Shown piece after piece: positions 33,201-41,800 of a stretch of DNA of 46,599 bases. The DNA is from an uncultured Treponema sp. (GTDB taxonomy: Bacteria > Spirochaetota > Spirochaetia > Treponematales > Treponemataceae): the NCBI GenBank assembly GCA_937892225.1, contig CALAUH010000082.1:1-46599 (forward strand), read 5' to 3'. A program made the translations under genes and the position numbers. The notes under the pieces are model-generated. The model worked only from the letters and a program-made list of their open reading frames with translations. It searched no databases and was not told where the DNA came from. How positions within the stretch are numbered: the stretch's first letter is position 1; each line of letters begins with the position of its first letter.

Positions 33201-33715
33201 TTAATTTCTTTTTTTGATATATTTCCATTAAAACCATTAGATTTATTATCAATAGCTGCTCTTAATTTATCCATAATTGGTAAATCTACACCGTTAGCAT
33301 CCTGGAATAATGAATGATTACTCATACAGAATTGATAGAGTTCTTCTTCTGTTTTACAGTTTTCAACTTTATGTATTAAACGTGTCATTGATGATTTTGC
33401 ACCACGATCCATTTTGTCAAAAACTCTTACCCATCTTGCAGGACTTGTACTAACTTTTTTATATTTTTTTCCTCGCCAAATTCTAACTGTTCCTACGCCG
33501 TAACCTGATTTTTCAATCCACTTTCCATCTAAAGATTTTTCAATGTGTGTATAATGTTTTTCTGTTTGATTAAAATATTCAATTGCTTTTTTATATTCCT
33601 GAGATTCTTTTTTCTTCAATATTTCAATGACTTCTTTTTTTAATTCATCTAAAGAAGGTTTTTTAAGTGATTTATTAATTTCTAAAAACGATGATTTTTT
33701 AATAACAAAATTCAT
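30251..33715 (-). CDS. Giant polyvalent protein with sliding-clamp-like domain
   Basis: A 1154-residue, Lys/Glu/Asn-rich protein. The N-terminus (IKKSSFLEINKSL) recalls two neighbours. Residues 70-150 form a compact domain (TVRIWRGKKYKKV, ARWVRVFDKMDRG). Residues about 780-980 resemble a DNA polymerase beta clamp: SLIATDGRRMKIV (clamp: ATDGHRL), GQFPKYEKVIPE (clamp: FPDYxxVIP) and NYEYLLDAL. Two NRS-AMKGNxNA linkers lie near residues 510 and 745. The long charged stretches between are probably helical and flexible. Such proteins are often packaged and ejected with DNA; that role is inferred. It starts 54 bases downstream of a module terminator with GGAGGA upstream. Confidence 0.6.
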   Translation of the reverse strand: MNFVIKKSSFLEINKSLKKPSLDELKKEVIEILKKKESQEYKKAIEYFNQTEKHYTHIEKSLDGKWIEKSGYGVGTVRIWRGKKYKKVSTSPARWVRVFDKMDRGAKSSMTRLIHKVENCKTEEELYQFCMSNHSLFQDANGVDLPIMDKLRAAIDNKSNGFNGNISKKEIKPIKNIIDIINHPEKSSDKELKDTITELQEQLGVAENQIKNEYGTYVDKKIVKDNPEYIKKLQSELNNRNEENIVRGKNKEHTFTTDMGTVLTESDIKQKIADKKDDLKDDERRYNDFLKEKGENHKWTKGAKADVETDKKDLERWNKWLEAMKDGDIKETDFDADGNKKESVKETYWIQDSKGNRLTNESAKKRILNSLNEMDKIHSKMDSMETADKVAAQKDIRMLGNDIENLISKLKPDDSNEMETERQKYIEKVLNDKENKKESELNISDSEINSITDVDYLKELQKKVVKENNRLHSEKKYDLSNDMARRAASIFQRIKQLESEAEKHQNRSEAMKGNKNAWKGGIKTENLINFVKQQTTNTRDGSFIDITPYIDDEESTKKYVNIRLQDMSKTEQAKIKEIAAKNSDKFTLSDNGGLGTAFIYGKDIENVNSVSKNESNKVLSNRSQNKDKNIKEVKGKLLQQMEFMNNTEKINAMEKLIKREGERSYNGIAAKEIIDDIEHGKDLKTLVNNFIEDSVNNNLSLDEFKEQFVEKWGKESADVYYDAIEDYKKKIENKETDSEKQQNRSDAMKGNQNAKKDSVNIDDKKIIAENRKSGENEVEMPYSKSLETELNKLTNNASKDENRYFMTHVYYKDGSLIATDGRRMKIVKVGKLDGIPENSYVNIDTKNNQIKIKKIEVDGQFPKYEKVIPENNNQKVRLNNIELINKIKTMKKEGAINKKHNAIGLEFKGDDVMLDGVKVGEADGIKFKNKDYDDYIMVNYEYLLDALSGNESNLLFSDVSTHSFTISDDSSINIVMPMFNIDLSGYYENNKNNFNIKKEEKNKKEEKNTKQYEEYMNNLSERIATESAYDKLKNSINNADDETLSKGYKELLKAEKSYKNGSGTNIYKNSYDYGHRLLAFSMKYPEFKRNFENVIKEKGIDISKSLFDFMDIYDIEEEEFVDNDYMDYDATQPELFNTISYKVAEAIKCCCKNR

Positions 33716-33768
33716 AAAAATATATCCTCCATTTATTCAACTTGTTTTGTTGCAAAATTTAAAAAGTT

Positions 33769-33822
33769 AAAAAAAAACAGCCGACTTTCAAAAGAAAATC
33801 GACTGTCTTTTAAAACACATCT
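33769..33822 (-). terminator. Repeated leader-terminator module, copy 2
   Basis: Leftward: AGATGTGTTTT, AAAAGACAGTCGATTTTC, TTTT loop, GAAAGTCGGCTGT and ten Ts. A further small hairpin (TTCAAAAA/TTTTTGAA, 33825-33843) precedes it. The promoter lies at 33878-33907. Confidence 0.75.
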
Positions 33823-33877
33823 TCAAAAATGTTTTTTGAAACATCCGGTTGGGAATATTTCGATGTAGTAATAATTT

Positions 33878-33907
33878 ATTATATACTCAACTTAATTGAT
33901 TTGTCAA
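33878..33907 (-). promoter_or_regulatory. Promoter upstream of module copy 2
   Basis: Minus strand: TTGACA (33907-33902), 18-bp spacer, TATAAT (33883-33878), overlapping the end of the upstream 101-residue gene. The predicted leader is about 155 bases, the longest of the set. Confidence 0.6.
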
Positions 33908-34192
33908 TTTATTATATATATATCTAATTTCAGACAACTTTAATTTTTCCATTTTTTTCGCTTTTTCAGGATCTATTTTACTTATTTCATTCAAATAATA
34001 AAGTTTATTTCCTTTTGGATTTGCAACCATTTTATCCCTATTCAATTGCAAGGATTCGTAAATATCATCAACTAAAGAATCAATTAATTCTTTATCACTA
34101 GCAGCATTAATTTCCATTAATCCTGATATAGTATTTAATTTGTCCATAAGATCAATGTCCGATGCAATAAAAATAAGTTCATTTTTAGTCAT
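33887..34192 (-). CDS. Hypothetical protein, third gene of the small-gene operon
   Basis: A 101-residue acidic, helical protein (IASDIDLMDKLNTISGLMEIN; KLKLSEIRYIYNKL). No family recognised. The ribosome binding site (GGAG) is within the last codons of the preceding gene, four bases separate the two frames, and the end overlaps the promoter of module copy 2. It belongs to the operon driven by the operator-bearing promoter at 34551. Confidence 0.55.
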   Translation of the reverse strand: MTKNELIFIASDIDLMDKLNTISGLMEINAASDKELIDSLVDDIYESLQLNRDKMVANPKGNKLYYLNEISKIDPEKAKKMEKLKLSEIRYIYNKLTNQLS

Positions 34193-34195
34193 AAT

Positions 34196-34360
34196 TTAAT
34201 TCTCCAAAAATTCAACTTTAGTAACTTGTTTCAAGTTATCAGAAACAGTACCCATATTAAACCAATTACCCATGTAGTATTTTGCTATTTCTTCTCTGCT
34301 ACCATTGATTCTTGTTACCATTGAATCACCATCATTAAAAGTTACTTTTACAGTTTCCAT
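34196..34360 (-). CDS. Small hypothetical protein, second gene of the small-gene operon
   Basis: A 54-residue protein starting METVKVTFNDGDSMVTRING, chosen because AAGGAGG lies six bases upstream of 34360; a longer frame to 34393 lacks one. The strand-turn-strand start, a YYMGNWFNMGT middle and a VTKVEFLE end resemble a small phage protein type seen in many phages, with no known function. Confidence 0.65.
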   Translation of the reverse strand: METVKVTFNDGDSMVTRINGSREEIAKYYMGNWFNMGTVSDNLKQVTKVEFLEN

Positions 34361-34371
34361 ATAAAACCTCC

Positions 34372-34533
34372 TTAATACAAAATATCGTAACAATTATCAA
34401 CATAATTTTTGAGTTCATTTTCATTGTCAAAACTCAAATTTCCATCTTCTGAAACAATCAGGCATTTTCCATTACATCTTACGTAATAATGAAAACCTTT
34501 GTAATTTTCTGCTCTTTCAAATAAATCATCCAT
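34372..34533 (-). CDS. Small hypothetical protein, first gene of the small-gene operon
   Basis: A 53-residue protein (begins MDDLFERAENYKGFHYYV, ends YDILY) with TTGGAGG seven bases upstream. It is the first gene after the TTGACA/TATTAT promoter at 34551-34579, and its stop is eight bases before the next gene's ribosome binding site. It has four strands and one helix by eye; Cys residues in RCNGKC may bind metal. No family recognised. Confidence 0.6.
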   Translation of the reverse strand: MDDLFERAENYKGFHYYVRCNGKCLIVSEDGNLSFDNENELKNYVDNCYDILY

Positions 34534-34550
34534 ACCTAGCCTCCAACATT

Positions 34551-34579
34551 ATAATACACTTTTTAGTGTACTTTGTCAA
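34551..34579 (-). promoter_or_regulatory. Leftward promoter of the small-gene operon
   Basis: Minus strand: TTGACA (34579-34574), 17-bp spacer, TATTAT (34556-34551). The palindrome at 34555-34570 fills the spacer and touches the -10, so a bound regulator would block polymerase. Confidence 0.7.
34555..34570. promoter_or_regulatory. Operator-like palindrome TACACTTTTTAGTGTA
   Basis: Six-base arms TACACT/AGTGTA around four bases, embedded in the leftward promoter. Same plan as 34630-34645 and 28559-28574. Confidence 0.65.
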
Positions 34580-34620
34580 TTAAAAAATATATTATTTAGT
34601 TTATTTTTTATATAATTTAA

Positions 34621-34649
34621 TTGACTTATTAAACTTTTAAGTTTATTAT
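34621..34649 (+). promoter_or_regulatory. Promoter of the leaderless HTH gene
   Basis: TTGACT (34621-34626), 17-bp spacer, TATTAT (34644-34649). The start codon ATG is at 34656, seven bases after the -10 box, where transcription should begin. The mRNA is therefore predicted to be leaderless. Confidence 0.65.
34630..34645. promoter_or_regulatory. Operator-like palindrome TAAACTTTTAAGTTTA
   Basis: Inverted repeat with TAAACT/AGTTTA arms in the spacer of the HTH gene promoter, which suggests autoregulation by the HTH protein. Confidence 0.6.
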
Positions 34650-34655
34650 TACACT

Positions 34656-34862
34656 ATGAATATTACAGATATTATTAAAATGGAATGTGTAAAGCAGCAT
34701 ATTTCCATTACAGAATTAGCAAATAAAATAAATACCTCAAAACAAAATTTGAATAATAAACTTACAAGAAATGATCTCAAATTTTCAGATATTGAAAAAA
34801 TATTTAAGGTATTAAACCTTGAAATAAAAATTATTAATCAATCAGGAATGGAATATAAATAA
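34656..34862 (+). CDS. Small HTH regulator (Cro/CI-like), leaderless
   Basis: A 68-residue single-domain helix-turn-helix protein: ISITELANKINTSKQNLNNKL fits helices 2 and 3, and LKFSDIEKIFKVLNLEIKII completes a compact DNA-binding domain. It is the only plus-strand gene in the right-hand 40 kb. There is no ribosome binding site; the ATG coincides with the predicted transcription start, as for lambda cI from PRM. Three 16-bp palindromes in promoter spacers (two here, one at 28.56 kb) are its probable sites. It is a good candidate for the lysis-lysogeny or early-gene switch. Confidence 0.7.
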   Translation: MNITDIIKMECVKQHISITELANKINTSKQNLNNKLTRNDLKFSDIEKIFKVLNLEIKIINQSGMEYK

Positions 34863-34911
34863 AAAAAAAGACGTGTACAAAAATCTTTAATTCTTATACA
34901 CGTTATCTGGT
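34862..34911 (-). terminator. Terminator after the 243-residue gene
   Basis: Leftward: ACGTGTA, 19-base loop region, TACACGT and nine Ts. It ends the transcript from the large accessory genes before the HTH switch, and separates it from the convergent HTH gene end. Confidence 0.65.
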
Positions 34912-34989
34912 TTATGTTGAATTATTTGGATTTTTTCAACATTTCTACTTGACAAAAAGTTTTTATGGGATTATAAAATAATTAATCAA

Positions 34990-35721
34990 CTAAAGTTGAA
35001 AGTCATTATTCAGACGATTCTTGAAATCGCTGCGGATATTATGTTGATTGCCAGTAAAAGCATCCGTAGAATATGATTTAATCAACTTATCTCTTACTGT
35101 AAATAAACTAATACCTTTTATTTCTGAACTTCCCTTATTAGTATCAGCCATTATTATTGCAATCCCTACTTTTGTATAACTACCATCATTTTCTTTGATA
35201 TAAGCCTTACCTACTATTTCACGATAATCACCTTTTGAATCTTCCGTAAATTTTCCTTTTACACCTGTATCAGTAAGAATAGTCATTATATAAGGCAATA
35301 TTTTCGTTCGTTCAATTTGTTCACTTTGAGAATGTCTTTTTATATATAAATGAGTTTTTAATTTTGTAACATTTGCAATTTTCTTCCCTGTAGCCTTACA
35401 ATAATAATCAGTTTTCGCAAGTCTTTGATCTAATTTATCAATATATTTTTCACCTTTAGATCGATAATTTGTTGCATCAACATTCATTAATTGCTGATTT
35501 GTTTTTGTTATAGGTATTAATTTAGTTTTATTTGCTAGTCTAATTCGTCTTTGAGTTTCATTTTCTTTAGGATTACCGATAGGTTTATATTCCCAAATTA
35601 CTGGACTATCACAAGTTTTAACATAATTTCCATGTCTTGTATTTACCGGTAATCCAGCCTTTTCTATTCCTATTTGTATACAAATTGAATCATATACATC
35701 TTTTCTTACAACAACTTTCAT
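34990..35721 (-). CDS. Accessory protein, possible BECR-type nuclease domain
   Basis: A 243-residue protein. The N-terminus (MKVVVRKDVYDSI) resembles the start of the RelA/SpoT-like protein (FLVRKDVFNQL). The C-terminal half (RTKILPYIMTIL, DYREIVGKAYIKEN, KVGIAIIMADTN, ISLFTVRDKLIKS) has the helix then beta-sheet order of the phage barnase-EndoU-ColicinE5/D-RelE (BECR) domains fused to MuF-type proteins. No catalytic residues can be named with certainty. It may be an effector delivered with DNA, or simply an unknown virion protein. It is the last gene before the terminator at 34862. Confidence 0.45.
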   Translation of the reverse strand: MKVVVRKDVYDSICIQIGIEKAGLPVNTRHGNYVKTCDSPVIWEYKPIGNPKENETQRRIRLANKTKLIPITKTNQQLMNVDATNYRSKGEKYIDKLDQRLAKTDYYCKATGKKIANVTKLKTHLYIKRHSQSEQIERTKILPYIMTILTDTGVKGKFTEDSKGDYREIVGKAYIKENDGSYTKVGIAIIMADTNKGSSEIKGISLFTVRDKLIKSYSTDAFTGNQHNIRSDFKNRLNNDFQL

Positions 35722-35739
35722 TTTTTATCTCCATTAGAA

Positions 35740-35800
35740 AACAGGCAACGCATCCACAATTGAACACGTTGCCAGGAATTGCTTGTACACTTGTACATCA
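35740..35800 (-). terminator. Hairpin before the 243-residue gene (divergent module)
   Basis: Leftward: TTGATGTACAAG, then GGCAACG and CGTTGCC (7-bp stem) and a short T-rich tail (TGTTTTCT). The position before the ribosome binding site matches the module family but the arms differ and the T-run is weak. Confidence 0.5.
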
Positions 35801-35801
35801 A

Positions 35802-38800
35802 TTATTTTCTAATAAGGAATCTGCCTTCATGAATAAAGAATAAAGGTAAACTCTTTTTAAGATATGGGAATCTTTCCTCTAATTCTGCTCTTATTTCAGC
35901 ACGTAAAGAATCATCCATTAATCGTAAATTATCAGAAATTTCTTTAGTAGTCATATTAACAACTTGATCAACTGTATTATGCTTTTGTTTTGACTTTTCT
36001 TCTTCAAGTTGTTTACGAGCTTCTGCAATATATTCTTCACGTTTATTTTTAATGTCATTCAAATCAGATTCTATCTGCTGTCTTTTAGTTGATATTTCTT
36101 CTAATTTTGAATCTACATTATTATTTTCAACACCTTGTTTATCCCAGTATAATTTTATGCCTTCGATTTTTCCATTAAGTTCTTTGATGTTTCTTTCCTG
36201 GAATTTCAAGTTATCTTTTGCACGTGTAAGATTCATTTTAGCATTTTCAAATGTATTATTAGCGTTTTCAAGTTTAGTATTTGCCATTTCAATTAAATCT
36301 TTATCATTAGCTTTTTTTGCTGTAGCAACTGTTTTTTTACATTTTTCAATTTCTGCTTTAGCATCTTCTAAACTTGCCTGTTTAGAATTAACATTATCCT
36401 GAGCATTTTTCAAGTCATTATTATAACTTTCAATATGATTACTTAATCTATCATATTGCTGTTTTGTGTCATACAGATTGTCATATCTTGCATTTTCCAT
36501 ACGTAAATTTCTTTTAAGTTCTTTTTGTTCAAACATGATTTTCATATTTGCTCTTTTTTCAGGATCTTTAATTAACTCATATTTTACTTCTTCTGGGTTA
36601 TAATCTTCAACATTAAGAGAATCGCCTTTATAACTCCACAACGCATTAAGACGTGATGATTTTTCATCGTATTTCTGATACATCATAGCATCAATAGAAT
36701 CATTCATTAATGGATAAACAATATGAGTAATACCCTGTTTATTACCTTGTCGCCAGATACGACCTTCAACCTGGATTGTTTCAGTTGGATTCCAACCTAA
36801 CATTGTGTTATAAAGAGTTGTAGCATTTCCATTAAGTGATACACCTTCTTTTATTGTTTCTGAACCGATAATAACTTTAATTTTTCCATCAGGATTATTA
36901 AAATCGTCTTTAATCTGCTCTTTCATATCAAGAGAAGTATCGCTGTTCATAAATGCAATAGAATCTTCTGGCATACCTTTAGATACAAGATAATCTTTCA
37001 TAGCCTGAAATCCATTTACCTTATCACCGTAACTAACATCTTCATCATTTGCTTTTGCTTTTTTACCTACACCACGAGGCATATATATTACCTGAGATTC
37101 GCCAGGTCTTTCTTTCCATTGTTTTACAACAGAATCACAAACAAACTGTAATTTTGGTGATTCTTTAACAACGTCATCCGGTGATGGAGGTGTAAAATTA
37201 TCATATACACTCATATAATCAGCATAGAATTTTGGATCAATTAAAGATGGTGATAAAACAGCCATACGCATATTATTCATAGCAACTAATACATCACCTG
37301 AATTCTCTTTAGATGTTGAGAACATTCCATCCATACGCATTTTTTCAACTTCCATAATCTGCTTTTGTAATGGAGTTAAGTCTAGTTCAGGCATGTGTAA
37401 TTGTTTTCTAGGTCTAATTACACCAGCTTCCTCACCATCAACTTTATCAATAAATTCTGTAATAAGATTCTGTAAAGCACCTAAGTTCTTAAAGTTTTTC
37501 ATTGTCTGAGATTCTACAGCTTCACCTTTTGCATTGATTTTGAAATCAGGTTTTAATTCTGCAAACTCTCTTAAAAAGTCTTGTAAGTTATAAATATTCA
37601 AATCCTTTAATCTATTTCTAGCACATAGAGAAAGAATATTATAAATTTCTACAGGTGAATTATTAAACGGTGTAGCACTTAATCCGAAAAATCCTCTACC
37701 ATCATTTTGTCGCTGTATCAATTGAGAGATTGCAAACATTTTCATACCACGTGAAGAAGATGCACCACTTAATCCCTGGAATTCATTAGCAAGTCTACCA
37801 TCACCATCTTCCTTAACTGTGTGTCCCCAGTAATCAGTTTTACGTTCTTTTGTAAATCTATTAGACTTTCCAATAGTTGATGGAATTGAGAAAACATTTT
37901 TGAAATTATGAAGTTCATCTACAGTAATATGGTCTATTCCTAAATCTTCCCAATATACAGCACCATCTTTAGCCGATGCTGATTTACCTAATAATTTCAT
38001 TACCCTTTCTTTTTCTTTTGCCTTTTCTCTATCAGTTCTTGTATCTTCAACTAAATTTCCATTTTCGTCATAGTCATAAATGGATTGAGAATCAAGCATA
38101 TCATCTTTTAAATCACCTTCAAGAGTTTCATCCTTAAAAGTAACTTTTTGTAAAGCTTCATAAGTACAAACGTTGATTGAATTTTCAGGAAAGTTATAAG
38201 TTCCATCAGCATTTTTATATTGTCCTATATCCTTTTCTGAGAAGTTACCAAGTTCATTTACATTAATATTAGGAAAGTGTTGATGAATTTCTTTTATCCA
38301 CTTTTTATATACAGCTTTAGGGACCATGATTAATGGTTTCTTTGCTTTTCCTGTTTCAAGCTGATTTACAGTTGCGACAATACCACAGAAAGTTTTACCA
38401 ACACCAACATCATAAGCAAGAATTCCGTTACCTTTATTACACAATTCTGAAATACCTTTAATCTGCTGGTCTGTCGGATCAAATTCTTTTTTTCCTTTAT
38501 GGGTATTCAAACCTTCTACAAATAATGGTATTTTTTTGAAATCAGGATTAACAATTGCATTAAATTGTTTATTCCATGCACTTTCAACTTTTTCTTTTTC
38601 TTCTTTAGGTAATTTACGTAAGAAATCATTAAACAATCTTTCTGCTACTTCACGTCTACTAACTTTCTTTTGGTTAGCAATCATTTTGTTAGTTTCTGCT
38701 TCTGCTTCCTTATCTTCTTTATTCCATCCTCTTGCTCTTTCTGTTTGAACCGGTTTTTGATGGATATAATCCCAAATATCTGACCATTTAAGATTATCGT

Positions 38801-41800
38801 CAAGTTCATTTTTAGATATTTTAATTCCCCAGTCTGATCCATAAGAATTAAATCCTAAATAATCAAATAAGAATTTATCAACTAAATTTTTACCTTCTTC
38901 ATCTACAAAAGTTTTACTAAAATTAGATAATGGAGATACTGTAAACTGTTCAACGGTTTTTTTAACCGGTTTTGCTGCATTTAATAAAGATTTTTTATAA
39001 TCATATTCATCTTTTGAAATATTATCTTTATTTAATTCAAGTTCATTAAGTTTATCATAAATATTACCACTAGCATAGTTTACGATATTTTCATACCCAT
39101 TTTCTGTTTTAATAAAGTTTTTATTATTCTCAATTTCTTTTTTCTCATTTTCTGATAAATCATTAAATTCTACAATACCTTCCCAGTTAGTTTTCTTCCA
39201 GAATTTCAAATCCTGTTCAGGAACTTCTTTACCAAACCGTTTAGAAAATTCGTCTGCTGTCATATTATGACCAACTGATTCAGTATATACATCACCTTTT
39301 TTTGCTTTCTTTACAGTTTCTTTTTTAATTAATTTTTCAGCATTTTTATTTCCTTTCATAGCATTAGAACGATTTTCATGTTCTTCTGCATCTGTTTCTG
39401 CTGGTAAATCAATTATTTCATTATTATCTAATCTAACTTTATAACCTATTGTTTTACCGTCTTTTTTTCTGAATCCTGTAACAACTCCATTACCTTTATC
39501 TGTTTCAACAGTTTCACCGTAAGAATAATTAGTTTTAATTTTATTAGGAATTGTTATCTTAGTTTCAATATTTTGTGTAATTTCTGCAATCTGTTTATCA
39601 ACTTCCACAGATTTTGTATCAATCATTTCAATAGCTTCTGCAACTGTTTTACCCTCAGGCAAATTAATAACAGCACTACCCCAGTTACCGTCAAAAGATT
39701 CTGTTCCAATTACATGAGAAGGATTATCTGTAAAGTATTTATTATCATTAAAATCTTCAAGTTTTCCAGGTTCTTTTCTAAGTACAATAATATCTGTTCC
39801 TACATCTGTACTAGAGAATGTTCCTTTAGGTAAACGCCATGCTTCAATTAATTTACCTTTTTTTGCTATTTCTTCTTTTGCTTTAGAATTTGCATTTCTT
39901 AAAAATCCAGATGGTACTACAAACGCCATAATTCCATCATCTTTAAGAGTTTCAAGAGTTTTATCTATAAAATAAGTTTCATATCTTTTATGGATTTTTT
40001 CATTAGAAATACCTGAATATATATCGTTATAATCCATATATGGAGGGTTGCCAACAGCAACGTCAAATTTTTCACCTTTATATTCTTTTTGTACAGAATT
40101 ATTTTTAATGAATCCCATTGTTTGTTGGAAAGCACCTTGTTTTACTTCTGCATCAGGATGTAAAAGTTTAGCTATTCTTGCCGAGGTTTTATCAAGTTCA
40201 CATAAGGTGAATTTTTCAGGTCTACCCTCTGCAAATCTTCCAGTTGCTGCCGATGGTTCTAAAACTTTTTTATCTTTATTAGGATTATACTTGTCTACAA
40301 TTTCCCATATTTTTTTAATTACATCACGTGGAGTATAAAATTCTGATAAAACGGCTGCATCTGTTTGACTTCCTTCTTTAAGTCCTCCAGCACCTTCATA
40401 ATTTTTAAGAATTTCTTTATCTGCTTCTGTAATTTCTGAATCGGGTTTTTTAAGAATTTCAAGACACTTAGCACGTATTATTTTTGCTTCTTTAACACTT
40501 AATCTGCCTGTACTAGTTCCTGTTCCTCTACTATCCCTTCCTGATCCGTTTCCTCTAAGTCCGATTCCAGATTCGCTATCATTGTATACAGATTCGCCTG
40601 AGTTACTTCCATTTTCTGACGTACTAACATTGATACCGCCATCTGTTTGATTGTTTCCGGTGAGTATCTCTCCATTAGTATCGGATAATCTATTTCGTTC
40701 AATTCCAGAGTTATTTTCTCCATTTGCAATACCTCCATTTGCATTATGTACCTGATTATTAGTTTCTGTCAAGTTTTCAGTAATACCGTATTTTCTAGCA
40801 TTTTGATTTCCTAACATGGCAATTTTATTTCCATGTTCCTGGTATAATTCATTAATAACGTGTACAACCTCAGAAAAATTAACTTGATTTACTGGAATTC
40901 CTTTTTCTTTTGCAAGTCTTTCCATAATTTTTTTCTGTGCAAACACATATCTTTCATCTTGATATATATTATCACTTAATGAATTGTCTACGGTATATTC
41001 ATCAAATAAATTGTTTAATGCATCTTGTTCTTTTAAATTAAATTTAAATTCTTCTGTAGCACTTATATTTAATGATTCAGGAAGTTCAGTTAAAATTCTT
41101 TGTAATGCTTCAATATGTCCTTTTATCTGAGCCTGTGCCTTTAAGTAATTATTTTTAACATCTTCATCTTTAATAACATCAATCATATCCTGATAAGACA
41201 TATCATCTTTATTTAATTTATCAATTTCACGTATAATTGAATTTCTACTTGGAATTTCATTATCTTTTAATTTTTGAGATAAAGAAGAATAATAATTATT
41301 TTCTACATCATCCATTATCTCATCAAGAACAGAAACAGTTATTGCCTGATTATTACCTTCTAACTGATCTTCAACATAACCGGAATTATCATAATATAAA
41401 TCAACTTCTAACTGATTAAATGGTGATTTATGAGCATCTTTTAAATCTTGTAAATCAATATATCCCCATTCAGCCATTTCAGTATCACCATTAAGAATAG
41501 CATATCCAAAAGCTTCATTGTTACCATCCCATTCAGTAATATACCATTCGCTACCACTGGCATTAAAAAGTCTTAATCCTGCTTTATGTTTTTCTTTTTC
41601 TTCATCATAAGATTTATACCAATTATTTTTTATATCTATAATTGAATCTGCAATTTCTTTAATTTTATTTTTATAAAATTCTTTTTCTTCGCCTTTTTGA
41701 GAAAGTTCTGTAATAGTTTTAAGTTCACCAATACCCATAAACTTAGGAAATCCAACTTTAACAGCATTTTCCTGTTCAGGTGTTAATTTATTTGGATCAT

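Noticed and set aside
34862..34990. Small gene or RNA between the HTH gene and the 243-residue gene
   Set aside because: Only a terminator hairpin and AT-rich sequence are visible; no frame or second structure is supported.
40499..40744. Minus-strand frame of 81 codons inside the methylase-helicase gene with protein-like composition
   Set aside because: It overlaps a Gly/Asn/Ser-rich linker of a long, well-supported frame and has no ribosome binding site; reading of the linker in another frame explains its composition.
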